NCBI RefSeq assembly: GCF_011634835.1
Contig: NZ_SIRP01000001.1
Location: forward strand, 861,140-925,139
Reading direction: 5' to 3'
Length of the DNA stretch: 64,000 nt
Origin: Isoptericola sp. BMS4
GTDB lineage: Bacteria; Actinomycetota; Actinomycetes; Actinomycetales; Cellulomonadaceae
Shown: piece after piece, positions 46,550 to 53,845 of the stretch
Numbering within the stretch: position 1 is the stretch's first letter
Layout of the letters: each line of letters opens with the position of its first letter
Program-made: the position numbers and the translations under genes
The notes under the pieces: generated by a model
The model's database searches: none
What the model was told of the DNA's origin: nothing
What the model saw: the letters and a program-made list of their open reading frames with translations, nothing else

Positions 46550-47766
46550 CGGCCGGGACGGTGGACCGCACGCTGCTCGCCGACGTGCGCGCACGCGTGG
46601 GGGCCACCGGTGCCGAGGTCGACGACGCCGCGGTGGCGGACGCCCTGCGCGCGAGCGGGCGCGTCATCGGCTCCCAGGCCCTCACCGACCTCACGCGCGC
46701 CGCCCGTGCCGAGCTCACCGGTGCCGGGCCGCTGCAGGCGCTGCTCGACGCGCCGGGCGTCACGGACGTGCTCGTCAACGGGCCCCGGGACGTGTGGGTC
46801 GACCGGGGCGACGGCCTGCACCGTGCCGACGTCGACCTCGGTACCCCGGCGGACGTGCGGGCGCTCGCCGTGCGGATGGCGGCCGTGAGCGGGCAGCGGC
46901 TGGACGACGCCGCGCCGACCGTCGACGCCCGGATGCCCGACGGGACGCGACTGCACGCCGTCGTCGAGCCCGTGGCGCCCGAGGGTGCGGTCGTCGCCCT
47001 GCGCGTGCTGCGCCAGACCACGCTCACCCTCGACGCCCTCGTCGACGCCGGCGCCGTGCCCCGGCAGTGGCAGCCGCTGCTGGGCGCCCTCGTCGTGGGG
47101 CGGGCGAACCTGCTGGTCAGCGGCGGCACCGGCACCGGGAAGACGACGCTGCTGGCCGCCCTGCTCGGGCTCGTGCCCGCACGCGAACGGCTGCTCGTGG
47201 TCGAGGAGGCGCGTGAGCTCGCGCCCCGGCACCCGCACGTCGTGGCCCTGGCCGCGCGACGGCCCAACGTCGAGGGCGTGGGCGAGGTGACGCTGACCGA
47301 CCTGGTCCGCGGCGCGCTGCGGATGCGCCCGGACCGCATCGTCGTGGGGGAGTGCCGCGGCGCCGAGGTGCGCGAGCTCCTGCTCGCCATGAACACCGGG
47401 CACGACGGCGGCATGGCCACCGTGCACGCCAACGCCGCCGAGCACGTCCCCGCGCGTCTCGAGGCGCTCGCCGCGCTCGCGGGCATGCCGCGCGAGGCCG
47501 TCGCCGCCCAGGCGGCCGCCGCCCTGGACGTGGTGCTGCACCTGCGCCGACGGGGCGGGCGACGCCACCTCGCCCAGGTCGGCCTCGTCGGCCGCGACGC
47601 CGGTGGCGGGCTCGAGGTGCGCCGCGCCGCGTCGTGGGACGGGTACGGCGACCCGGTGGCGGGGCCGGCGTGGGACGACCTGCGACGGTCGGTCCCCGAC
47701 GTCGCGGGGCCGGCGTGGGACGACCTGCGACGGTCGGTCCCCGACGTCGCGGGGCCGGCGTGCTGA
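46546..47766 (+). CDS. TadA/CpaF-type secretion ATPase
   Basis: 406 residues. Motor ATPase for the Tad/Flp pilus. Walker A GGTGTGKTT at about 191-199, VVEEARELAP, the Walker-B-like IVVGECRGAEVRELLLAMNT and the His box ATVHANA are intact. The C-terminus carries an extra tail with a 15-residue unit (AGPAWDDLRRSVPDV) repeated twice plus a partial third copy, encoded by a 45-base tandem repeat (47659-47762). GTG 46546 overlaps the previous stop; the tadB start overlaps its own end. Confidence 0.92.
   Translation: MTAGTVDRTLLADVRARVGATGAEVDDAAVADALRASGRVIGSQALTDLTRAARAELTGAGPLQALLDAPGVTDVLVNGPRDVWVDRGDGLHRADVDLGTPADVRALAVRMAAVSGQRLDDAAPTVDARMPDGTRLHAVVEPVAPEGAVVALRVLRQTTLTLDALVDAGAVPRQWQPLLGALVVGRANLLVSGGTGTGKTTLLAALLGLVPARERLLVVEEARELAPRHPHVVALAARRPNVEGVGEVTLTDLVRGALRMRPDRIVVGECRGAEVRELLLAMNTGHDGGMATVHANAAEHVPARLEALAALAGMPREAVAAQAAAALDVVLHLRRRGGRRHLAQVGLVGRDAGGGLEVRRAASWDGYGDPVAGPAWDDLRRSVPDVAGPAWDDLRRSVPDVAGPAC
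47659..47762 (+). repeat. 45-base tandem repeat at the end of cpaF
   Basis: Two identical 45-base units (47659-47703, 47704-47748) and a 14-base partial third unit. The units stay in frame and encode AGPAWDDLRRSVPDV. Exact identity suggests a recent or variable-number repeat. Confidence 0.9.
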
Positions 47767-48410
47767 GCGCCGCCGCGGGGGCGGCCACGGGACTGGCGGT
47801 CTGGCTGGTGCTCGCCCGTGCGGGCCGGCGCGCACCACTGTCCCGATCGTCGCGTCGGCGCCTGAGACTGGCGCCGCGTCGGCGCGCCACGGGTCCCGAC
47901 GCCGCGGGGGACACCGTCCGGGTGGCGATGGCGCAGGTGGTGGCCCTGCTGCGGGCGGGGGCACCGCCGGCGGCGGCGTGGTCGCGGGCCCTGGCCGTCC
48001 CGGCCGGACCGGACGGCGTGCCGCGCCAGGGGGACCTCGCGCCCCTGGTGGGCGGCGCCGAGCACGCCCGGTCGATCGCCGCGGCGGCCCGCCTGGCGCG
48101 CGACGTCGGCGCCCCGCTCGGCGGCGTGCTCGACGCCGTGGCCGGGGCACTCGCGGCGGAGGCCGAGTCGCGGGCGGAGCGGGCGGCGTCCCTGGCCGGC
48201 CCGCGCGCCACCGCGCGGGTGCTCCTCTGGCTGCCCGCGCTCGGCGCCCTGCTCGGGTGGGTGCTCGGCGCCGACCCGCTCGGCACGGCCGTGGACGGCG
48301 GTGCGGGCACCGCGTCCGTGGCCGCCGGGCTGCTGCTGCTCGCCGCGGGGCGCGTCTGGACCGGTCGCCTCGTCGCGACGGCCCGCCGTGCCGGTGAGGA
48401 CCCGGCATGA
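47760..48410 (+). CDS. TadB-like membrane protein (type II/IV secretion F domain)
   Basis: 216 residues. An N-terminal helix, a helical F domain (VRVAMAQVVALLRAGAPPAAA, then RLARDVGAPLGGVLDAVAGA) and two C-terminal helices (about 155-200) fit the small TadB proteins of actinobacterial pilus clusters, the inner-membrane platform. GTG 47760 overlaps the cpaF end by 7 bases. Its stop overlaps the tadC start (48407-48410). Confidence 0.82.
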   Translation: MLSAAAGAATGLAVWLVLARAGRRAPLSRSSRRRLRLAPRRRATGPDAAGDTVRVAMAQVVALLRAGAPPAAAWSRALAVPAGPDGVPRQGDLAPLVGGAEHARSIAAAARLARDVGAPLGGVLDAVAGALAAEAESRAERAASLAGPRATARVLLWLPALGALLGWVLGADPLGTAVDGGAGTASVAAGLLLLAAGRVWTGRLVATARRAGEDPA

Positions 48411-48994
48411 CCGCCGGGGCCCTCCTCGCGACCGCCGCACCCGTGGCGCTCCTCGCGCTGTGCGGCGCCGCGCCCTGGTGGGCGTCCCACGCCGGTGTCC
48501 GACGCCGCGCACGCCGGGTCGCCGTCGCGCCGCCCGCGCGCCCTGCGGGCCCGGGCATCGCGGCCCGCGTGGAGCTGCCCGTGCTGCTCGAGCTGCTGGC
48601 CGCGGCGGTCCGGGCGGGCGCCGGGGTCCCCCGCGCGCTGGCGGCCACGGGCGACGCCGTCGGCGGGGCGGAGGGCGCGGCCCTGCGGGACGCCGCCACC
48701 GCGCTGCGCCTCGGCGCGCCCTGGGAGGACGCGTGGCGATCCGCCCCCGCCCGGCTCGCGCCCCTGCACCGCGCGCTCCGCAGCGCCTGGTCCGACGGCG
48801 CCGCGCCGGCCGACGCGCTGCGCACCGCGCGGGAGGAGGTGCTGCACGCGCGCAGCGCCGCCGCCCGGACGGCGGCCGCCCGGCTCGCGGTGCGCCTGGT
48901 GCTGCCCCTGGGCGCCTGCTTCCTCCCGGCGTTCGTGCTCGTCGGGCTGGCGCCCGTGCTGATCGCCCTGGGGATCGACCTGCTGTCGGGATGA
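48407..48994 (+). CDS. TadC-like membrane protein
   Basis: 195 residues. One N-terminal helix, a soluble F-like domain (LPVLLELLAAAVRAGAGVPR, LGAPWEDAWRSAPARLAPLH) and two C-terminal helices (LVLPLGACFLPAFVLVGLAP). Partner of TadB in the pilus platform. Four-base overlap with tadB. About 100 bases with three hairpins separate it from the pilin-like gene. Confidence 0.8.
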   Translation: MTAGALLATAAPVALLALCGAAPWWASHAGVRRRARRVAVAPPARPAGPGIAARVELPVLLELLAAAVRAGAGVPRALAATGDAVGGAEGAALRDAATALRLGAPWEDAWRSAPARLAPLHRALRSAWSDGAAPADALRTAREEVLHARSAAARTAAARLAVRLVLPLGACFLPAFVLVGLAPVLIALGIDLLSG

Positions 48995-49008
48995 ACCTGA
49001 CGCCGACC

Positions 49009-49075
49009 ACCGGCCACCCGGCCGGTCATGCTCCGGCCGCCCGGCCGGAGCACACGCACCGGCAGCCTGCCGGTG
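49009..49075 (+). repeat. three consecutive perfect hairpins before the pilin-like gene
   Basis: Stems of 7 (49009-49015/49020-49026, loop ACCC), 10 (49029-49038/49043-49052, loop GCCC) and 8 bases (49057-49064/49068-49075, loop GCC), spaced by 2 and 4 bases. They end 8 bases before the AAGGAGG site of the pilin-like gene. Confidence 0.75.
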
Positions 49076-49091
49076 GAGCGAAGGAGGAGAG

Positions 49092-49454
49092 ATGACCAGC
49101 ACGACGAGTCGCACGACCCGCCGGGGGACGTCCGGTCCGGGGGCCCCCGAGGTTGCGGCCGCACAGGTGGGGCAGGGAGCGCCTGATGGTCCGGGTGCGC
49201 CTGTGGCACCCGGAGCGGACGGTGCGTCGGGTGCGAGGGAGAAGGCGCGCCCGGGCAGGACGGGCGGGCTCGACGCACCCGACCTGCCCGACACCGCCGA
49301 CCGGTCCGACCCGGAGGCCGGGCTGGCGACGGCGGAGTACGCCGTCGCGACGGTCGCCGCCGTCGGGTTCGCCGGGCTGCTGATCGCCGTGCTCAAGAGC
49401 GACACCGTCCGCGGGCTGCTCGAGAGCATCATCAGCTCGGCCCTGTCCGTCTGA
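49092..49454 (+). CDS. DUF4244 family Flp-pilin-like protein
   Basis: 120 residues. A Gly/Pro/Ala-rich leader of about 75 residues is followed by the pilin-like segment EAGLATAEYAVATVAAVGFA, GLLIAVLKSDTVRGLLESI: a Glu-5-type hydrophobic helix typical of Flp/DUF4244 pilins cut by a prepilin peptidase. The leader is far longer than in classic Flp. AAGGAGG lies 4 bases before ATG 49092. Its stop overlaps the next start (TGATG). No prepilin peptidase gene is in the window. Confidence 0.85.
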   Translation: MTSTTSRTTRRGTSGPGAPEVAAAQVGQGAPDGPGAPVAPGADGASGAREKARPGRTGGLDAPDLPDTADRSDPEAGLATAEYAVATVAAVGFAGLLIAVLKSDTVRGLLESIISSALSV

Positions 49455-49846
49455 TGGCGCCGCGACGCAGCGGGGCGCGCCGTGCGGCGCCGTCGCCGCC
49501 TCACGGGGCCGCCGCGGAGCGGGGCGCGGTCACGGCCGAGCTGGCCGTCGGGCTGCCCGTCGTGGTGCTCCTGCTGGTCGCGGTGCTCACGCTCACGGCC
49601 GCGTCCACGGCGCAGATGCGTGCCCTGGACGCGGCCCGGGCCGGAGCCCGCGCCTACGCGATCGGGCAGGACGACGCCGAGGTCCGCCGCGTGGTGGACC
49701 GGGTCGGCGGTGCGGAGGCCGCGCTGGGCGTCTCGAGGGACGGCGACTGGGTCCGCGTCACCGTCACCCGGCCGGTCGTCGGCGGCTGGTTCGCGGCCGC
49801 CCCGGTGCGGGCGTCCGGCGAGGCGACCGCGTGGGTGGAGCCGTGA
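49454..49846 (+). CDS. TadE-like pseudopilin
   Basis: 130 residues. A basic start, then AAERGAVTAELAVGLPVVVL and LLVAVLTLTAASTAQMRALD: the TadE pattern, with Glu after the Ala-rich break and one hydrophobic helix (about 25-52). A small extracytoplasmic domain follows. It is a minor pilin candidate of the Tad system. Stop overlaps the next gene's GTG (49843-49846). Confidence 0.85.
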   Translation: MAPRRSGARRAAPSPPHGAAAERGAVTAELAVGLPVVVLLLVAVLTLTAASTAQMRALDAARAGARAYAIGQDDAEVRRVVDRVGGAEAALGVSRDGDWVRVTVTRPVVGGWFAAAPVRASGEATAWVEP

Positions 49847-50244
49847 CCGGCGGTCCCGAGCGGGGCGCCGGCACCGTCCTGGTGCTGGCGGTCGCCGCCG
49901 TCGTGCTGCTCCTGGCGCTGGGCGTCGGGGCGCTGGGTTCCGCGCAGCGGGCACGTGGCTCGGCGCAGGCCGCGGCAGACCTCGCGGCGCTCGCGGCCGC
50001 GACCGTCGCGCGTCACGGCGAGGACGCGTGCACGGTGGCGACTGACGCGGCACGGCGCAACGGCGCCGAGCTCGTCGGGTGCGAGCCGGAGCCCGGCGGT
50101 GTGGTGCGGGTCCGGACGGCAAGGCCCGCCGTCGGGAGCGACGGCGGGCCCTGGGCCGGCCTGCTCGGCGACGCGCACGCCGACGCCAGGGCCGGCCCTC
50201 GGCCTGCCGGGCCGCCGACGGACGAGGGCGGGGCAGCCGGGTAG
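49843..50244 (+). CDS. second TadE-like protein (Rv3654c-type)
   Basis: 133 residues. PERGAGTVLVLAVAAVVLLL is a short signal/TadE-like helix (about 5-30), then RARGSAQAAADLAALAAATVAR, the DLAALA motif of the actinobacterial helicase/secretion-neighbourhood TadE-like family. The C-terminal 40 residues are Gly/Pro/Ala-rich and contain a 12-base perfect hairpin in the DNA (50123-50150). GTG 49843 is coupled to the previous gene. Last gene of the Tad cluster. Confidence 0.78.
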   Translation: MTGGPERGAGTVLVLAVAAVVLLLALGVGALGSAQRARGSAQAAADLAALAAATVARHGEDACTVATDAARRNGAELVGCEPEPGGVVRVRTARPAVGSDGGPWAGLLGDAHADARAGPRPAGPPTDEGGAAG

Positions 50245-50276
50245 GGGGGAGCCAGGCCGTGCGACCGGTGTGCCGG

Positions 50277-51146
50277 TCAGGCCGGGTTCACGTGGAACAG
50301 CGCCGCCCGCTCGCTGATCTTGCGGGCGCGGGCCAGGCGCGGCTTGTCCGAGCCGTCACGGATGACGCCGCCGGCGGCCTCGAAGTCGGCGAGGAAGTCC
50401 ATGGCCCAGGCGACGTCCGCCGGGGCGGGGCTGAAGGACTCGTTCACCACGGCCGGCGTCTCGAGGTCGAGGCACAGCTTGCCGGTGAGGCCCAGGTTGA
50501 CACCGTCGGCGGACTGCTCGCGCAGCAGCGCGTGGCTGGTGCCGACGGTGGGCCCGTCGATCGGGCCGGGCAGGCCGCCGATGCGGCTCGCGGTGACGAG
50601 CCGGGAGCGGGGGTACGCCATCGCGAGCGACTCGTTCGCCGTGCCGGTGTCGCGGCGGTAGTCGCCCGACCCGAAGGCCAGGCGGAACGCCCCGGGCGCC
50701 CGGGCGATGCTGACGGCGTCCTCGATGCCCAGGGCCGACTCGACCAGCGGGATGACGGGCCGGTTCCCGCCGAGCCGCTGCACGGTGTCGATCACCTGGT
50801 CGGGCGACTCGGTCTTGGCGAGCATCACGCCGGACAGCCCGTCGGCGTCCCACAGCGCGCGGATGTCGTTCGCCCAGGCCGCGGAGCCCCGCTCGTTGAT
50901 GCGCACCCAGGCGCGGCCGCCGCGGGCGAACCAGTCGAGCACCTTCTGCCGCGCCTCGTCCTTGCGGCTGTCGTCCACGGCGTCCTCGCAGTCGAGGATC
51001 ACCTGGTCCGCGCGGGAGAGCTGGGCGTCGTCGAACAGCTCGTCCCGCAGCGCCGACAGCAGCAGCCAGGAGCGGGCGTTGGCCGGGTCGACGCGGGTCT
51101 CCTCGCGGGAACGACGGCGTTCGGCGAGCTCGGTGTCGATAGTCAC
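50277..51146 (-). CDS. CitE-like HpcH/HpaI aldolase/citrate lyase family protein
   Basis: 289 residues. A TIM-barrel aldolase family: SRADQVILDCEDAVDDSRKD (metal-linked Asp), RAWVRINERGSAAWANDI, GVMLAKTESPDQV, PVIPLVESALGIEDA and FGSGDYRRDTG fit CitE-like proteins of actinobacteria, which cleave or hydrolyse short acyl-CoAs such as malyl-CoA. Standalone, without citrate lyase subunits, so it is not a true citrate lyase. GTG 51146 follows TACGAT by 6 bases (leaderless) and also overlaps the helicase stop by four bases. Confidence 0.85.
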   Translation of the reverse strand: MTIDTELAERRRSREETRVDPANARSWLLLSALRDELFDDAQLSRADQVILDCEDAVDDSRKDEARQKVLDWFARGGRAWVRINERGSAAWANDIRALWDADGLSGVMLAKTESPDQVIDTVQRLGGNRPVIPLVESALGIEDAVSIARAPGAFRLAFGSGDYRRDTGTANESLAMAYPRSRLVTASRIGGLPGPIDGPTVGTSHALLREQSADGVNLGLTGKLCLDLETPAVVNESFSPAPADVAWAMDFLADFEAAGGVIRDGSDKPRLARARKISERAALFHVNPA

Positions 51147-53731
51147 GCCTCGATCGTAGAGTCCGCGGGAGCGTGACTCAGCACGGCATCCAACAAGCGC
51201 ACGGCCGCGGACTTGTCGAGTGGCGCGTTGTCGCTGCCGCACTTGGGCGACTGCACGCACGCCGGGCACCCGTCCGTGCACCCGCACGCGGCGATCGCGT
51301 CCCGCGTGGCCCGCAGCCAGCGGGCCCCGAGCCCAAAGCCGCGCTCGGCGAACCCGGCGCCGCCCGGGTAGGCGTCGTACACGAAGACGGTCGCCTGGCC
51401 GGTGTCCGCGTGCAGCGCCGTCGACACCCCGCCCAGGTCCCACCGGTCGCACGTCGCCAGCAGCGGCAGCAGCCCGATCGACGCGTGCTCCGCCGCGTGC
51501 AGCGCACCCGGCGCCGCGTCCTCGTCGACCCCGGCGGCGCGCAGCACGAAGTCCGGCACGCTCCACCACACGGCCGTCGTGCTCAGGGTCCGCGACGGCA
51601 GGTCCAGCGCCTCCGTACCGAGCACCTGCATGTCCGGCAGGCGGCGCCGCTGGAAGCTCACCACCTGGCTGGTGACCTCCACCGGGCCGAGCCCCCACGT
51701 GACCGGACCCCACTCGTGCTCCACGGCGGGCCGGGCGCCCTCGGGGGCGGGGTGCTCGGCGTCCCCGGGGCGCTCCAGCGCGATCTCCATGACCTCGCGC
51801 GACCACGTCGCGTGGTCGACGTCGCGGCGCGCCACCAGCGCCACCCCGTCGTCCAGGTCCAGGTGGTCCACGACGAACGTCGTGCCCTGGTGCGTGTACA
51901 CCGCGCCGTCATGCACCTGCCCGTCCGCGGACGCCGCGTCGACCGTGCCCAGCACCCGCCCCGTGACCGCCTCCACGACGCGTACCGGCCGGCCGCCCGA
52001 CCCGCGCAGGTCGGCCAGGTGCGCGGCCGGCCGGGCGTGCGTCCAGTACCACCCGGACCGTCGCCGGCGCAGCGCCCCGCGGGCCACCAGCACGTCCAGC
52101 ACCTCGCGCACCGCCGCCGCGTCCCCGAACGCGGGCAGGTCGGCGGTGCGCAGTGGCAGCTCCTGGGCGGCGGCGCACAGCTGGGGCGCGAGCACGTGGG
52201 GGTTGCCCGGGTCGAACACGGTGGCCTCCAGGGGCGCGTCGAGCAGCGCCTCCGGGTGGGTCACCAGGTAGGTGTCGAGCGGGTCCTCGCGCGCGACGAA
52301 CGCCACGAGCCCGTCCGCGCCCGCCCGGCCGGCGCGCCCCGCCTGCTGCCACAGCGACACGCGGGTGCCGGGCCACCCGGTGACGAGGACGGCGTCGAGG
52401 CCGGAGACGTCGACGCCGAGCTCCAGGGCGTTGGTCGTCGCCAGGGCGCGCACGGCGCCGGTGCGCAGCGCCTGCTCCAGCTCGCGGCGCTCCTCGGGCA
52501 GGTAGCCGCCGCGGTAGCTCGCGACCCGCCCGGCCAGGTCGTCGGACACGGCGCGCAGGTGGTCGCGCGTCCGCTGCGCCACCGACTCCGCGCCGCGGCG
52601 CGACCGGGTGAAGGCCAGCGTGCGGGCGCCGTGCGCGGTGAGGTCCGCCAGCAGGTCGGCGACCTCGGCGGTCGCGGAGCGCCGCGGGTGCGGGGCGGCG
52701 GCCTCCCGGGTGACGACGGGCTCGGTCTCGCGTTCCGTGCGGCCGGTGTCGAACGGGTCGGGCAGCGCCCACGGGTCGTGCTGCCCGGTGTCGGCGCCGG
52801 CGTCGGCGGCGGGGTCGTGACCGTAGCCGGCGACCTCCGGCGGCTGCCACAGCGCGACCGTGCGCCGGCCGGCGGGCGAGGTGTCTCCCGCGACCGTCAC
52901 CACGTCGTCCGGGGGGACGCCGATCAGCCGCGCCGCGCTCGCCGCGGGCTCCGCCGTCGTGGCGCTGGCCACCACGAACGCCGGCCCGGGGGCCGGCCGT
53001 GCCGCGGGGTCGAACGCGGCCGCGCCCGTCGGCCGGTGGTCCGCCGCCAGCCGGGTCAGGCGGCGCAGGACGAGCGCCACGTGCGCCCCGAAGATCCCCC
53101 GGTAGGCGTGCCCCTCGTCCACGACGACGTAGCGCAGGCGCCGCAGCAGCCGGGCCCAGCGGCGGTGGTTCGGCAGCAGGGAGAAGTGCAGGAAGTCGGG
53201 GTTGGTGAGCACGACGTCGGCGTGCTCGGTCACCCAGCGGCGCTCCTCGACGGGGGTGTCGCCGTCGCAGGTCGCGACGCGTACGTCGCGCGTGCCCGCG
53301 GCGCCGAGGAGGCGCTCCAGGCCCGCGAGCTGGTCGGCGGCGAGCGCCTTCGTCGGTGCCAGGTACAGCACCGTGCCACGCCGCGCGGAGGACTCGATCC
53401 CCGTGGCGCCGTCCGGCACGCCGCCGCGGACGGCGGTGAGGGCGGGCAGCCAGAACGCCATGGACTTCCCGGACCCGGTCGACGTCGCGAGCGCCACGTG
53501 CCGGCCCGCCCACGCGGCCTCGGCGGCCGTGGCCTGGTGCTCCCACGGCCGGTCGACGCCCAGCGCCCGGTACCCGGCCACGACGTCCGGGTCCGCCCAG
53601 GCGGGCCAGCGGGCCGTCGTGCCCTCGCGCGCCGGGAACGTGCGCACGTGCGTCAGCCGGTCGGCGCGGGCGCCGTGCGCGGTGAGCACGTCGAGCAGCG
53701 GGTGCTCGGCGGTCTCGACGATGGGGGGCAC
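51143..53731 (-). CDS. DEAH/DEAD-box ATP-dependent helicase with C-terminal DUF1998 (MrfA/Hrq1-like)
   Basis: 862 residues. Walker A ATSTGSGKS (about 82-90), VVDEGHAYRG (DEGH box, about 202), TLAFTRSRRGAE, TNALELGVDVSGLDAV and WQQAGRAGRAG (motif VI) are clear. The C-terminus holds a zinc-type cluster CGCTDGCPACVQSPKCG, as in MrfA and Hrq1 helicases that act in DNA repair. It stands beside the Tad genes on the other strand, as in mycobacteria (Rv3649 group). GTG 53731 follows GACACT by 6 bases. Confidence 0.9.
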   Translation of the reverse strand: MPPIVETAEHPLLDVLTAHGARADRLTHVRTFPAREGTTARWPAWADPDVVAGYRALGVDRPWEHQATAAEAAWAGRHVALATSTGSGKSMAFWLPALTAVRGGVPDGATGIESSARRGTVLYLAPTKALAADQLAGLERLLGAAGTRDVRVATCDGDTPVEERRWVTEHADVVLTNPDFLHFSLLPNHRRWARLLRRLRYVVVDEGHAYRGIFGAHVALVLRRLTRLAADHRPTGAAAFDPAARPAPGPAFVVASATTAEPAASAARLIGVPPDDVVTVAGDTSPAGRRTVALWQPPEVAGYGHDPAADAGADTGQHDPWALPDPFDTGRTERETEPVVTREAAAPHPRRSATAEVADLLADLTAHGARTLAFTRSRRGAESVAQRTRDHLRAVSDDLAGRVASYRGGYLPEERRELEQALRTGAVRALATTNALELGVDVSGLDAVLVTGWPGTRVSLWQQAGRAGRAGADGLVAFVAREDPLDTYLVTHPEALLDAPLEATVFDPGNPHVLAPQLCAAAQELPLRTADLPAFGDAAAVREVLDVLVARGALRRRRSGWYWTHARPAAHLADLRGSGGRPVRVVEAVTGRVLGTVDAASADGQVHDGAVYTHQGTTFVVDHLDLDDGVALVARRDVDHATWSREVMEIALERPGDAEHPAPEGARPAVEHEWGPVTWGLGPVEVTSQVVSFQRRRLPDMQVLGTEALDLPSRTLSTTAVWWSVPDFVLRAAGVDEDAAPGALHAAEHASIGLLPLLATCDRWDLGGVSTALHADTGQATVFVYDAYPGGAGFAERGFGLGARWLRATRDAIAACGCTDGCPACVQSPKCGSDNAPLDKSAAVRLLDAVLSHAPADSTIEA
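51153..51158 (-). promoter_or_regulatory. -10 element TACGAT, leaderless citE-like start
   Basis: TACGAT on the minus strand, 6-base spacer, then GTG 51146, inside the helicase gene's last codons. Confidence 0.4.
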
Positions 53732-53737
53732 GGCGTC

Positions 53738-53743
53738 AGTGTC
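53738..53743 (-). promoter_or_regulatory. -10 element GACACT, leaderless helicase start
   Basis: GACACT on the minus strand, 6-base spacer, then GTG 53731. Confidence 0.35.
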
Positions 53744-53776
53744 CCACCCTGTGACAGGTGCGGGACCCGGCGCCGC

Positions 53777-53839
53777 GGTAGTGCCGTGCGCGCTCCGGTC
53801 GTGCGCGCCGAGACCTACCGCGGCGCGCACGGCACTACC
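53777..53839 (-). terminator. hairpin with two exclusive stems after the aminopeptidase gene
   Basis: Outer stem of 17 bases (53777-53793 with 53823-53839) and an alternative 9-base stem (53801-53809 with 53822-53830) that shares the same right-hand strand, so only one can form. It lies 7 bases after the aminopeptidase stop. Confidence 0.6.
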
Positions 53840-53845
53840 TCGCGG

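Noticed and set aside
50277-51146. Citrate lyase
   Set aside because: No alpha or gamma subunit genes or CitG/CitX are close; this is a stand-alone CitE-like protein.
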